NCBI RefSeq assembly: GCF_030253575.1
Contig: NC_080560.1
Span: 8,056,501 to 8,120,500 of the forward strand
Origin: Rhododendron vialii
Lineage: Eukaryota; Streptophyta; Magnoliopsida; Ericales; Ericaceae
Direction of reading: 5' to 3'
Length of the DNA stretch: 64,000 nucleotides
The translations under genes and the position numbers were made by a program. Below are positions 1 through 12,069 of this stretch, one piece after another. Numbering within the stretch: the first letter of the stretch is position 1; every line of letters starts with the position of its first letter. A model generated the notes under the pieces. That model was not told the origin of the DNA and searched no databases. It saw only the letters and a list, made by a program, of their open reading frames with translations.

Positions 1-566
1 CTGTATGAAGTATCTATGAAGTATGAACCCCAAAGGTTCTTTTTTGTGCAATGAAGAGCGATGAAGCTCAGGGGTTTGGTGTGTAGTGTTCTTCAGGGCA
101 AATTTGCAAGCTTTTTGTGAAGATGGGCTGTGTGCATATCGAGGCTGGCTCCTTTTATCCCTTTTTTTACCTCGGGGTCGGCTTATTTCTTATTTTTCCT
201 TGTTAGCCATGCAAGTGTAAGTGTGTGTATCATAAGTAATCTGGTTTATTATGGAGGTAGCATTTTTTCGAACATCCTACCCAATAACTTCTTCTTCCTC
301 TTCTTTCTTTTTCCTGGTGGTAAAGCAAAGAGACTGCTTCCATGTTTGCTTAATTCTCGGCTTTTGGTCGTTATTATGCCAATCAAATTGTATAAATCAC
401 AAGCGTAATATTTGTATTTTCTTTTGGATGGAGTTCTATCTTTGGGACACTTGCTAAGCAGCAAAATTAAACATGATAGTAGGGACCATAATGCTATGGT
501 TGTGGTGTCAGTAATTCACTGTTTATGATGGTGCAGCGGAGACAGGATGAAAGGAAAATTAAACTC

Positions 567-690
567 GGTGAACGGAGAAGAAGAGGAGGCCATGATTTGG
601 CACCATATCAAGTGTTTACGAAGATTAGGTGAACAGAGAAGAAGAGGGCCTGTGACTTGGCGCTATATCAAGTGTTCTATGAAGATTATT
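567..690 (+). repeat. Imperfect 62-bp tandem duplication
   Basis: Two adjacent copies start at GGTGAACGGAGAAGAAGAGG (567) and GGTGAACAGAGAAGAAGAGG (629). Both continue through ATATCAAGTGT to GAAGATTA. The second copy carries the open frame of the putative terminal exon, and the first copy is broken in that frame. This suggests an exon-edge duplication in which only one copy stayed coding. Confidence 0.7.
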
Positions 691-923
691 GGTACTATCA
701 GACTCTTCAATGGAAAGCGCGGTAAGGTTGTTTATTTAGTACCTTCGGCAGACCGAGTCCGAATGAATTCACATTTTCAGGAAGAAAAGGAAAGTATCCT
801 GGTACTTGGGAATTTGATCTAGCATGGCAGATTTTTCCACCTGCTGTTAATGCTATGTGGGGGCTCCCATTTTCTCGTTTGACTTTTAAAGCAATGGAGG
901 CATTTTCTTCAACTATGCAGTAA
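633..923 (+). CDS. Putative 3'-terminal exons of an unrecognised gene (partial)
   Basis: A reading frame open from 633 ends at a donor-like site (exon end 721, GT at 722-723). It can join a last exon at 785-923 through an AG at 783-784 and stop at TAA 921-923. The joined peptide is rich in aromatic residues (pieces such as FYEDYWYYQTLQWKAR and KYPGTWEFDLAWQIFPP) and looks like real coding sequence, but I do not recognise the family. An alternative acceptor 4 nt upstream (CAG at 778-780) would give a frame that stops early, so the splice choice decides the protein. Upstream exons would lie left of the window or in 1-540, where I see no clear coding signal. The evidence is only open frame, composition and splice sites. 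Confidence 0.35.
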
Positions 924-3366
924 TTCATTTACGCACTTAGGTGAGTGTTACAATTATTATTGCTAGCCCACAACACATACAAGTGGTGCCATAACCAGTA
1001 GTATCTGCACTCACACCACTGTTCGACCTCGCGAATGACAGATAAGACCTCTCATTCGGCATGGTATCATTATTTCTGTCTTCTCAATTTGCATGTGAGA
1101 AAATTTAAGTTGTAGATTTGAGAATTGCATCACAACTATTTCTGAAGGTTCGATACTCACATATGCACCTCCGGAAGGCATGTGTTGTTTTGGCACGAAT
1201 CTTTTGTTGACATGAGAATCGCATCACGACTATCTCTGAAGTCCGATACTCACCAAATGCACCTCCGGGAAGCATCTGTTGTTTTGGTGAAGAGAAACAA
1301 TTTTCAGGTGGCTCGGTGGGGTTGAGAAATGAAAGAAGACTCGAATCTCACAAACTGAACGCCGATGTAGCTCCGTTGTTTTTGGACGGGAAGCAGTGTC
1401 AAACGTCGGTCGGACGCTTAACCCGATTGAGTTACTATTGCTCCGTGTGGAAAGAGCAAAAACTTGTATTTCTTGTACCTTAAAAAGCGCAAACAAAAGC
1501 CCTACGATACTTGGATGAAAAGGCCGAGATACTGTGAAAACATGAAAACTGCTATGCATTTTCTGCACTCTTTTGAGGAGAGAGAATGAGCTTTGTTGAG
1601 AATCTTTGTCTACAGTTTTCTGCATGGGGTACAGGCCTTGTTAGGTGCGTGTTTGTTGCAGCATGTAATGGGTATTTACTGCACCAATTTAAATTCGGGC
1701 GGAAATCCTGTAGTGCACCCTGTAGTACCCTTGGACTACAGGGGCTCTGTAGAGCGTCATTAAAGTGTCCATCATTAAAGTGTCTAAAAATGTTTTTAAT
1801 GGTTCAAATTTAAAATAAACTTTTTCAGGGAAGAGTGAATAACGGTCCGGATTTAAAACAAAATCTTCCATGGAAGAGTATTCACTCTATTCTTCTCTTT
1901 CATTCACTCTTCGATGGAGCAATTTGTTTTAAATTCAGATCGTATTCACTCTTCTTCGGAAGTTTGATTGCTGAGATTGACGTATGGCGTGATGTACTAC
2001 AATCCTGTAGGATAGCCCACTCTACAGGATCCCTAGATCCGTGAGTGGACTTGCTAACTCGACGTCTCTCAGCTGGCAACGAGTCACAGGGTTTGCAATC
2101 ACATTCTTGATTTTCTATCCAATGTATGATTGTAACATCCAAACTGTGATTGTGAAACTGTTCACCACGAAGGATGGAGCTAGGATTTATGTTAGAGGGA
2201 GCCAAAACTTGAAACCTGGAATTATTCCACGTATTCACACTTGTTGAATTTTTAAGTTTTTCTTTAAGCATGATTTAAAATCCAAGCATTAAAATCTAAA
2301 GAATAATATTATACGGAGTACAAGAAAAACGTAGTCACTTCTATCCATAATGTGCCAAAACATACGTATACCATAAAGGGAATAATTGTTTTTCACTATA
2401 TGACCACTTTTTATTTAATTTTTTTGAAGTTTAGAGGGTCTGATATTGTTTGTCACTAATATTTAACGTGTATTTTATGCTATATGTATGGTGATTCTAG
2501 CAAGATTGGGGTGGCTCAGACCTCACCCATACATGTAGATCCGTCACAACCACCCAAACTTAGAGGGAGTTTGTCTGATATTGATCACAACCACCCAAAC
2601 TTGGAGGGAGATTGTCTGATATTGTTTGTCACTAAGAGGGATGTTGAAGTATTCGCACTCTTATATTTTTCTATTTTCTCTCCAAACCAAACAATGGAAG
2701 AGAATTTTATTTTATTTTTAAAATTTTCCCTTCCTTTCTCCCACTTTCCTCGAGTTCCAAAATAGATGAAAATGAATTTTTTTTTTTTCCGGTCAAACGG
2801 AAATTCGTTGAAAATGAATCTGTCATGCAACCAAAATAGTCACATTCCTTTCCAATGACTTTGTCAAACTTTCCTTCCAGCCTAACATTGGCTCTCTGTT
2901 TCTACAAACTACACCTTAACCAAAGATAAAAAAAAAGAAGAAGATAAAATTTGTTCCACTAACTAAAATAAGTACTTATTTAAAAAATAAGTACTTAATT
3001 TTTGAATTAAAGATAATGTATTGCGAGAGAATGATATGTATCGTAAAGCGGAATATAACTATTTACAAAATAAGAACCTTAAAAAAACGGGGATGTAACG
3101 ATCATACAAGGGGAAATGTAATCTAACTCAAATAAATATCCATATCTACTTCAATCCTCTGTTCCTTCTGTACAAAAATATTACTGAAAGACAACTAAAT
3201 AGTGTATAACTTAGGCTATCGGAACTCTAAACATGAAATGTAACAGAAGCAATACAACATGTAAGATATGAAGATATACACGCAAATAATCGCAAAAAGG
3301 TATAATTATAACGTAGGCTATCGGAACTCTAATCGTATACCGTTGTCTTGAAATGAACTCTCTCTC
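924..3366. other. Non-coding AT-rich interval with small repeats
   Basis: No convincing gene is visible. The interval holds an imperfect tandem duplication at 1117-1290, with two copies of a block running from GAGAATYGCATCACRACTAT to TGTTGTTTTGG. It also has an inverted repeat at 1829-1957, two copies of a roughly 37-bp block (CACAACCACCCAAACTTRGA) at 2545-2625, and a duplicated block TAGGCTATCGGAACTCTAA at 3211 and 3314. The short open frames here lack splice, composition or homology support. Confidence 0.5.
1829..1957. repeat. Fold-back (inverted repeat) element
   Basis: Arms of about 40 bp (GAAGAGTGAATAACG... at 1831 and ...TATTCACTCTTC near 1955) are imperfect reverse complements. Both contain the GGATTTAAAACAAA / TTTGTTTTAAATTC core. 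The centre again carries ATTCACTCT motifs. This could be a small MITE or a decayed hairpin, and no target duplication is clear. Confidence 0.5.
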
Positions 3367-3576
3367 TCATCGCTTGTTGTGCAATGGATTCGGTCCTGTA
3401 GGGACCTTTCGCATCTCGGACTCGAATTCGCTGCTCGCCGGAGAACTGAACGGAGGGTGGAAAGCTTGTTTTTTTTCTGCAGAGGAACGGGAGATGTCAC
3501 CGCGGATAGCTGAAACAGTGAGAGAAAAGAAGAGGAGAGAGATGATCACAAGCAGGCAGAGGTGAAAGCGATTCAT
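3367..3576 (-). CDS. CLE (CLAVATA3/ESR-related) signalling peptide precursor
   Basis: This is an intact single-exon reading frame of 69 residues, a typical CLE prepropeptide size. Residues 1-23 form a hydrophobic signal peptide (MNRFHLCLLVIISLLFFSLT). The middle is variable and polar. The C-terminus ends in the CLE 12-mer RKVPTGPNPLHN at residues 56-67, followed only by KR. The prolines at motif positions 4, 7 and 9, the central glycine and the final HN match the CLE consensus. CLE peptides are secreted, trimmed and hydroxylated or arabinosylated, and are perceived by CLV1/BAM-type LRR receptor kinases in meristem and vascular control. The motif resembles the VP(S/T)GPNPLHN group rather than the TDIF group. 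The stop is at 3369-3367. A TATA-like box lies about 60 bp upstream on the minus strand. I am confident of the family, but the orthologue is not assignable. Confidence 0.93.
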   Translation of the reverse strand: MNRFHLCLLVIISLLFFSLTVSAIRGDISRSSAEKKQAFHPPFSSPASSEFESEMRKVPTGPNPLHNKR

Positions 3577-3585
3577 TATGTTTGA

Positions 3586-3645
3586 AGAGAGAGAGAGAGA
3601 GAGAGGGGCAAGTTGGTGGTATTAGCTGCTGATTATATATCCACG
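3586..3645 (-). promoter_or_regulatory. Likely core promoter and CT-rich leader of the CLE gene
   Basis: Read on the minus strand, a TATATAATC box lies at about 3640-3632. It is followed by a pure CT dinucleotide run (GA on plus, 3586-3606) just before the ATG at 3576. CT-rich leaders are common in plant genes. The short TATA-to-ATG distance implies a very short 5' UTR or another start upstream, so the assignment is tentative. Confidence 0.45.
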
Positions 3646-4258
3646 TCTCTTGTATTAGTTGGGTTGTCTGGGCCAGATTATGCGTACGACAATTTGATCT
3701 TGGATAAGCATAAGCTAACGGAAAATGCCGAGAAAAATATAAGAAAAACGAACGGAAAAGTTTTTGAACTTACTAAAAACAAATTACTTATAATGATCCA
3801 TGGAAGCAGACCTAAAGTTCGTTCCCCGTAAACTCCAATAGATTTGGCTAAGTGAACATGAAAAAGCAAATCAGTGCTCGTGGTTTATTAAGTCTCAGGT
3901 GTTGAATCCCACATAGACCAATCTTGGAGCCATCGAAGAATTTGCTCAGTCGTTAATTTCAAGGCCACAAAATAAGTTGAGGTGCGTGTAATTAAGTTGA
4001 CCCGAACATCCGATTATGAAAAAAAAAAGGTTTGTTCCTCGTGGTTTTTTGAAAGCCGTTAGATCCACAAATCGTGTTATGGATGAAAACTGCCACTAAT
4101 TTTTTGACACCGTTGATTTTGATCCGAGGGCAATGGGAATTGTGACGTGTAAGTTTCTGCGCCACTTGATCAGATATATGGTCATGGACAAAAATGACGG
4201 TTTGGTGGTGGCGGTGGTGGATTCAAGTATTGGGACGGTGATCTAAGGAATGAGAAAG

Positions 4259-4480
4259 GTTTTTTTTTTTTTTTTAAACGCAAAGTGTTCCCGGTTCAGC
4301 TTGCGCGCACCACGAGACTAAATCTCTACAGCTTCCACCAACCTTTGCTAACCCAAAAGTTTTTACGCATGGATGGCCTCAAGAATTTTTTTCGTAGTAC
4401 AGGAAAATCGAACTTGAAATCTCGAAATGATAAGCCCCTTCATCCAGACTAATCACCAACTGCACTAACCCTTGTGGTAG
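4259..4480 (-). mobile_element. SINE (Au-SINE-like), minus strand
   Basis: On the minus strand the sequence starts near CTACCACAAGGGTTAGTGCAG and has an A-box-like TTAGTGCAGTTGG. It continues through a B-box-like GTTCGATTTTCC to a 3' part with GTGCGCGCAAGCTG and an A-tail (the T run 4260-4275 on plus). The box arrangement, the length of about 220 bp and the 3' motif match the plant Au SINE family. A weak flanking similarity (GAGAAAGG and GAGAGGGG) may be the decayed target duplication. Confidence 0.7.
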
Positions 4481-6863
4481 AGAGGGGTTAGGTTATGTGG
4501 AAACTTGGATGAAAAGTTATGCCTAATGTGACTCTTAACTACTCTAAGGACAAAAGTGCCCTTTTATTTTCCACTAAATTACCAATATAGGAATAAGTTG
4601 TACTGTAAATTTAAAGTGGCCAAACTTGGCGGTGCCATCTAACTCATCTGGGGCATTCTTGTCATTAAAAATGTCAAAGTCATATGCCGACAAACTCGTG
4701 GAGTAGAATTCAACGTCTCATGGTCCAATTAATTAAGGATTTAAGAGTAGGAATTAATTACTTATAGTCTGATTCACACTAGTGTTCTAGAGACATTTTT
4801 TTTTTCTCATGGTTCACACTAATGTTTGGGCCGGTTTACTTGTACCTTGATTGATTTCGAGAAATTTTATTCTACCTTGCCCTAGCAGAGAGTTCAATAA
4901 AAGTCGGAATAAAACTCTGTATGTTTTAGTGACATTTACATATGCATGTTTCTTTGTGTTCGGTTATGACAATGACAAAGTAGAGAATAAACAAATTATC
5001 AAGCAATCAAACAAGAGGATATGGATTCACTATGAACGAGAAGATATAACACAAAGAGCCAGGTATACCCGCAACTCTTAACGAAACACCAAACGATATT
5101 CGCAGACAAATCTCTGAACAGAAACCTGAAAGGGAGACACAAACCTTAGTGGAACCCAAAGAGATGCTCCAAAAATTCTAATATCAAGTCCGAATGACAA
5201 AAGACTAAACCCTAGAAACCCACAAGGTCCTTGTTTATACGTAAGCCTTGAATAAGTCTAAACCGACTTCAAACGCGTACATTCCGTGTCTAAATGTTCA
5301 GACAGATGCGACTCTAGTCCGGACGGAAAAAACTACGAACGAGAAACATAGCAATCTAGAAATCCCATTCGGATGGCCCTGAATCCCGTCCGGACCAAAA
5401 TTCGAGTTGTGAGGCTTGTGTCTTTGATTTTCTCAATAGGATTTCTTATTCTCAAGACTTTTTTTTAGCAGTTGATAAAAGAGATCATTTACATTATCTA
5501 TGAATTACAAAGTACAAACCACAAAATAATCAAACTCAACAACTCAATCAACAGAAAAATAAGCCTAAATACAAGATTTTGTAGTAATCTTATTCTCGCA
5601 CAAGTTTTGTACGCAATTAAACTATTCAGCGTTTTGGAACATTCTTTAAGGTTTCTTTTATTCAATAAATGCACAAAGAAAAGTACATTTAACTCCCTTT
5701 TCTTTACTTCACTAAACTAATTATTTTTTCCAAAAATTGCATCAATTTTTTGATAAGTGGACAAAGCCTAAATAATGACGAGTAAGGATTCCCACAATCC
5801 CTAATGTGATCTCTTATAAGACTCGAAAAATAGGACCCATTGCGATTTCATTTTGACAATTGAGCATTCATTTTAAAGCACTCGGTGTAATTAAAATTCA
5901 TAAAATTTTTAAGTTTTTCAGATATTTATATTTAGCTTAACAAGATATATTTGTCAAAGAACACAAGGGAGTAAATAGTCTTTTTCTACTTTATTTCTTC
6001 CTTCTTTTTCTTTTTCTTTTTTGGTCAAAAGTGAGAAGATTGTATTATGATAAACGCCCAGTGGCACTTACAAAACGGAGATCATTACAAAGAATTTGGT
6101 CAAAACTAAACTAATCTTCTGACAAATAAAAACGAGTAAACGAATAAATCACAAGGCAATCGATATCTTTTATCCTAACCCAGGCATGATCTGACGCAAC
6201 AGCAACACTTTTAAACTGTCTAACATCTAATTAGGAGTCTCAAATGAGAAAAAGTAGTACAAAATTAAGGATAAAAGACACCAAATACCACTCCAACCAA
6301 GGATGAACACATCAATGAACTTTCAAGAATTACAGATCAGTCAAGTCGCCACGAGTTGCCCCTCCAAAGATCGTGTAGTGATAGAACATGCTGAAGCACA
6401 AATATCGTTGTGAAGCAACTTTGATTGAGAGAATTCGATCTGTAGAAAAAATTTGTCCAAAGACAAAATTAACAAATCTCGTAAAATGAACTCTCGTAAA
6501 ACGAGAGACAAAACTCTCACAGATCAAACGACAAGTCGTTGATCTAAAGAGACGGAAGAGAAAAAGAAAAAAAGCAAAGAAAATGAATTGAAATAGTATC
6601 ATGGTCTTCCCCTCTCGTCGCCGCACACAAATATGAAACCCACGGGGGAAAGGAAAGGGAGAAGAGGAGTTGTGGTGGCTAGGATTGAGAGAGAAGGGGA
6701 GAGAGAGATAGGGTTGGCAAAAATACGACTCCTATTTTGCGTCACCATATGAGAGAATTTTAATTCTTTATACATTGCATCAAGCAATGCCAGGAGTAAG
6801 AAACTTCTTTTTTTTTTTAACAAGGAGTGAGAAACTTCTGATATCCATATTTTTACTTTTGAA
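4481..6863. other. Gene-poor AT-rich interval
   Basis: I see no gene. Around 6020-6620 the strand composition and the motif CCCAGTGGCACTTACAAAA resemble the antisense of LINE 3' regions found in plant genomes, but no reverse-transcriptase coding remains, so this is only a possibility. The rest shows no structure I can support. Confidence 0.4.
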
Positions 6864-7152
6864 AAGTCTACAATACACACTTTTTAAAAGGATGTACCAT
6901 GTGGACCTATTTTATGGTTCATTCGTAACATTTTAGCATGTTTCGTAACTTTTGTCCTAGAATTCATAACTTTTCAGTATTACGATTCGTAACATTTCAT
7001 TATGATTCATAACATTTTGGTGTATCTTGTAACCTTTATACGATTTGTAACTTTTTAGCAATACAATTCGTAACATTTTTTCTATAATTCATAATATTTT
7101 AAAGGGTGTATATGATATACACCTAAATAAAAAGTGTGTATTATAGTCTTTC
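6864..7152. mobile_element. MITE with internal periodic repeats
   Basis: The ends are inverted: ACAATACACACTTTTT at the left, and its counterpart AAAAAGTGTGTATTATAG at the right. Inside, a short motif (TTCGTAACATTTTAG and variants such as TTCATAACTTTT) recurs about nine times at a spacing of roughly 20-30 bp. The structure is that of a non-coding terminal-inverted-repeat element. The superfamily is not assignable because no clear target duplication is visible. Confidence 0.6.
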
Positions 7153-8125
7153 CCTTTCACTTTTTTCCAACTCGAGAAACTTTTGATTTGAAGCGGACAG
7201 CTCCACTACATAAACTTCTTTTTTTATCCGGTCCCACACTTAACTAACGAAGCAGATTTTTTTTTTTGAAAAATGTAAACACAATTTATCTATACTACTT
7301 CTTTTAAAAACAAGGAATTTTCTACGAGTACTTTTTAATTTTCACAAATGCCCCCAAGAATTTTTGTGAATTCCTGTTCTATATTCTACAACGGGTTCCT
7401 TTTATCTGCCAAGTGCCCTTGGTAAACGACACAATGTCGAACGAACTTCCGGAAAAGAAAAATTACTACAGCCAACGAGAAAGTTACGCCCCTTGGTAAA
7501 TGACACCCCTTGTCAACTGAGGCCACTTGCTGCCGAAGAATAAATTACTTCCGGAAATGCTTCACCATACCATTCATCTACTCCATGGAATTCCTGTTGC
7601 CAACGAGAAAGTTCGAAAGCGCGAGCCCATCCACCTACTCCACATGCCGACGAAGTACTTTTGTGCAGAGAGATCCAAGTATCCAACTGCCAAAATCATA
7701 CCGACTCTTACCGCCATCAAATGTCACTGCCAAACAGAAATCCAAACGAAAGTAAGATAATTATTCAGTTTTCCTTCCTGCCTCTAATTGAACCATTGTC
7801 CCCTGGCCCCCTTTCAAAGACATAGTCAGGCATTATCGTCCACCATATTCACTGTGCCTTTTGCACACAAACTGTTTGACAAAAATGTTTTTTTTTGATA
7901 AATGAGGTTTTCATTTCACGCCGTAGCCCAATGTCACTTCACCTGTACAAATACAAATTGGCACGCTATTCTTCAGAATTCTCCTACTTAAAGCAATAAC
8001 TACTAGTATTTGGTGGGAAAACATCGATGGGAATGGAAGCGCAATTTATCCGGCCAATGTACACCCTAGGATGGTCTTAATTGAAGATCGATCAACCCAC
8101 ACTGAAATAATCACCCCGGACATAC

Positions 8126-8130
<5 letters not shown>

Positions 8131-8169
<39 letters not shown>
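8131..8169. repeat. (CT)n microsatellite
   Basis: This is an uninterrupted CT run of about 39 bp inside the Helitron. Confidence 0.95.
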
Positions 8170-8171
<2 letters not shown>

Positions 8172-10295
8172 GGAATGAAAAATTGGTACAATTGCTCATC
8201 ATTTCAGGTTGATAGAATTCTGAAGTCTTTCTCTCTGATGAAAGAAAATTAAGGAATTAATAAAAGAGAAAGCTCACGTGAAATCCCTCACCGCAATGGA
8301 ATTTAAACCTTGCGCTGTCCCTGACGAGCGCCGCCTCACGGTAATAGAATTTAAACCTTGTGTCATCCCCGATGACAATGGGATTTTAACTTTTCGCCGC
8401 TTCACGGCAATAGAATAAGAAATGGGAATCTTATCTTGAAAGAAATGGAGAGAGGTAAAGAGAAAGAAGAGGAGGGGCTCAGAACCATCGCTTGGAACTT
8501 GTACAGAAACTATCTTTTGCTCTGTGATTTCCCTCTTTAGTTTTGCTTATGCCTTCTTCACAATTGAGTGCTTTCTTCCGAAATAACTCACTCTCTCCCT
8601 CTCTGAAGTAATTGGCCCTGTAATTTTATTTATTGTAAAGAGCTTCCCATTTACTTATAATTGGTTGGGTGAAGACCATGACAATAGGTAGTGAACATAT
8701 TAGAGGCCCAAACTACAAAGGTGGTCGAAACATAAAAAGGTTGATTGATATGAGACAAATCCCCTATACCCATCTCCGTATTAGTCAGCCAAATAGGGTG
8801 TCATGATGTCAAATTGTCCCATTATATGCTATATTCTATAATGCAATATACTAAGGTGTAATTGGCATAAAGGTGGGGTCATGGCACCCCACCTCAAGCC
8901 TTGCTTTCATCACTGGTTGCTGCCTATTATGTCAACATGATCAATCAAGTAAGTAGAAGGAGTGTAAATCTAGGAGATGAAGCACCTTGAAGGCGAGCTA
9001 TATGTTGTAGCACCTATTCGATATCACTTATGCAGCTTTTTATCTCTTTTGTTTTTATTCACTCCATTTAGGTACAATACTAAACCTCAAGTGCTTCCAG
9101 AGTCTCACATCTTTTGATCAGTGAAACTGAGTTGGGAAAGTGGTGTAAGGTCCAATCAGATCTCGACCACCTCAATTATTGCATCAATGAGTGTTTGGTG
9201 GCCAAGGACATCAAGGTATATTTATTAATGTTATTGAAAATCTCTTGGCAAATAAAAGATCCTTAGAGTTCATTTTCCGATGATCCTTGTTACTACCATG
9301 AATCTATGAAACTCTCCTTTGCAAAAAACACCCTTTGACTAATGACTAGGTGTGCTTCAATTTATCCATTACTTAAGTTTGATGAACTTTTGCATGTCAT
9401 AAGTATTCTAAAATTCTGTTTGTTACCCCATTTGTATTGCACACGGTGCATTAGAATTGGTTTGAAACCACGAATAATTGTCTCTTTTTTTTGTTAGTTC
9501 ATGCGTTCTTGAATGCTTGACTTATTCCCATTGATTCACATCAGAGATATGCTTGTGGAGTAATATATTTGCAGTTGTAATAAGGATTCTACTATATTTG
9601 CAATATTGTTACTACAATTCTTTTATCCACTATATAGTTCTTCCTTAGATTCCTTGTCAAAATTATCCTTGTCAACGATCCCATTTGTTGCTTTTGCAGG
9701 ATCATATCACAAGCATTTCATTATGCCCACCTTCTTGTTCCAACAAGATTGTCAAACCAGCACCCAGTTAGTCAAAGATAAGATAGCTTTGAAAACCAAC
9801 ACCCATTTAGTGTTTGTATTAATAGCTTGATGTTGGATGTTCTTAAAAAAAAAGCTACATTGTGTAGAATAAATAATGACAAATTTCGCTTGAAGATTAA
9901 TACAGGTTGCAATTTTTTGATGATGAGATTATCTCAAGGAAAATTAGATGTTGTGTTTAGAAGGAATACTCTTTCAATCTATTACTACCCGAGAATACTA
10001 GATCCATCGCTCCAACAACTATGTCAGGAAACAAAAAGTTTGAGAGATTCTCAATATAAAGTATTAGAAGGCTGATCCATACTTAGCTGACAGGAAACAA
10101 AGCATTGCAACTATTTAGGCATTGGTGTGTTCTTTTTGTTCTTCTACTCATGATGAGTGATCCAGAGCAAAATGAATCCTTCGAGTGCACTTCCATTAAT
10201 GTTGTTATTTGGAAATTTTTGAATTTTAATTCATTACAGGTTTGTTTTGTGTAAATAACACAAGATTTATAAATAGTCTACGTGCCACGTGCAAC

Positions 10296-10313
10296 GCACG
10301 TGCTCCTCACTAG
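10296..10313 (+). terminator. Helitron 3' terminus (hairpin right arm and CTAG end)
   Basis: The right arm of the palindrome GCACGTG (10296-10302; left arm 10286-10292, loop AAC) is followed by CTCCTCA and CTAG. In Helitrons this structure terminates rolling-circle transfer. The host T follows at 10314. Confidence 0.85.
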
Positions 10314-11524
10314 TATTGATAAAATCATATACAAATTGCGCAACCTAAAGACCTAAAATCTAAAAAGCAAAATAGAACAAAAAATAAATAAAATACAACA
10401 AAACAACAAAATATATCTTGTTAGGCTAAGGCCAATCAGTTGCAAGAGGCGGAACCAAATCTTGCTCCTTGGGTCCAAAAATGATGAGGAGATCGAGAGA
10501 TCTTCTCTCCCTAAGGAGACCCTAAAGAGAGAGAGAGAGAGAGTTTTGACCGTCTTACACCCATATATGGAAGTAGGATAGGAGAGCAGAGGAAAGGGGA
10601 GGGGAGAGGGGATCCGATTCCGATGAGGGTTGAGGGGGAGGAGGAACGAAGAGAAAAAAGGGGAAAAAAGAAAGGAGAAAGAAAGGGAAGGGGGTGGTGT
10701 GTGTGTGGGAATGGGGATGAGCTGGGGTGAGGGTTTCTCAGGAAGCAGATGTTGTGTGTTCAACATTACTCACTGGGAAAGACTACAATACTCACATAAC
10801 TAATCATTCAAAATGTTTGTGCTCTCAATTCTCAAACAGTGCTCGCGCTTTCAGTTTTCGCTTTCGTGAAGTTTAGTAGCTTGGTATGTGTTTCAAAGAC
10901 GTTTTTACACTAGCACGCACTCTCGCTTCTGCACGCGCATACAAATTATGTGACAATGGTCAACTTCCACTCCTTTTCGTCACCCACAAAAGATAATTAC
11001 AATTCTCAGGATTTGAGATATTAGTAGTGTCAAGTCCAAATTTTCATGGGTCTTGATTTTGCCTAGTCTATATGGTGGGTCGGACATAACCTGGATGTGG
11101 AGATTAATTTCTTGAATTAGTCATAGAATTCAGAACAACAAGAAAAGTTAGAAAAGTTCATTGCTTTTCCCCTATGCAATTAGGCCTGCGTTCTTTATAT
11201 TTTCGTAATGCCGTCCCCATATCCACACAAAGATGTTTAATAAACAAAAATGTCAAATGTCACTTCATCAGCAAAGATGGAGTTAGGATTTATTCTGCAG
11301 AACTTAGAGCCATTTCCAATTTTTTAATGATATAGGTGGAAAATTTTAAAATTTCAAAAAATCTTTGGAATAATTTGGCAATAGTTATGGGTTCAACTAT
11401 GAAAGTAACACCAAAATTATAGCTACTCTAGCAATAATTTTCAACTCAGTGGGGTAAAATAATCCCACTTGTCAATGGATAGCTCCATGCATGACAAGAG
11501 AATTAGTTTTAATATTCACGTTAA
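10314..11524. other. Gene-poor interval with purine-rich tract
   Basis: A strongly GA-biased stretch (10495-10740) opens a 137-codon minus-strand frame made mostly of P, S, L and F. That frame looks like a by-product of composition, not a gene. No other structure is supported. Confidence 0.5.
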
Positions 11525-11750
11525 ATATCGCTATAGCGACACACTCAGGGATTGCCCAGTAATTCAAGCAGATGTCTAGACTTTGGGAGTACTCTTTAAG
11601 ATTTGGGGTTCGATTCTCCACAGGATGAGTACCCTGAAGTAAGTGGAGAGCCGTGATTGGTATGGCTGTACTAGCTTCCTGGAGGTTTGAGTTGCACAAT
11701 CCATTTAGTGGTCTGGCTGTGTGGCTGTTCCTCCATTAAAAAAAAAAAAA
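11525..11750 (+). mobile_element. SINE-like element, plus strand
   Basis: The element carries a B-box-like GGGGTTCGATTCTCC at about 11605-11620 and an A-box-like GATTGCCCAGTAATTC about 60 bp upstream. It ends with a 13-nt A tail (11738-11750), about 225 bp in all. The layout fits a tRNA-derived SINE unlike the one at 4259. Only a loose target-duplication candidate (CTATCGC near the tail against TATCGC at 11525) is visible. Confidence 0.55.
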
Positions 11751-12069
11751 TCCCTATCGCAATGGATATAACTTATTATTGGAGAAGCTTTGAGATATTT
11801 CAGGTACAAGTTCTCGCTATGCTGATTAATCCGAGAAATAATTATAAAAAATAATCTAAGACATTGACATTTACCGTTGATCAGAAAAAAAAAAAAAAAA
11901 ACAGTGACATTTACTTGAACCAGTTAAATGTAGTATTTGTTAACCAGATTCTCAAAATCTGAAAGCTATCAAGTAATTTTTTGATTTGAAAAAACGTACC
12001 ATCTTTCTACATCTAATTTTAACATCACGAACTACATCAATCTCATCACATTCCTTTCTTCTTCCTCCT

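Larger units (their letters stand above)
7289..10313 (+). mobile_element. Non-autonomous Helitron (about 3.0 kb)
   Basis: The 5' end is TCTATACTACTTCTTTTAAA, preceded by A. The 3' end is CTAG, followed by T, giving the expected insertion between A and T with no target duplication. Seven bases before CTAG lies a perfect 7-bp GC-rich hairpin, CACGTGC-AAC-GCACGTG (10286-10302), the hallmark Helitron terminator. The 3' end text closely resembles common plant Helitrons. No Rep/helicase coding is visible, so it depends on an autonomous relative. Inside are a CT microsatellite (8131-8169), a roughly 55-bp imperfect repeat (8283-8415) and AT-rich stretches with no recognisable captured gene. Confidence 0.85.

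Noticed and set aside
10353..10766. 137-residue minus-strand frame
   Set aside because: Composed of P/S/L/F from a GA-rich tract, with no signal, domain or splice context.
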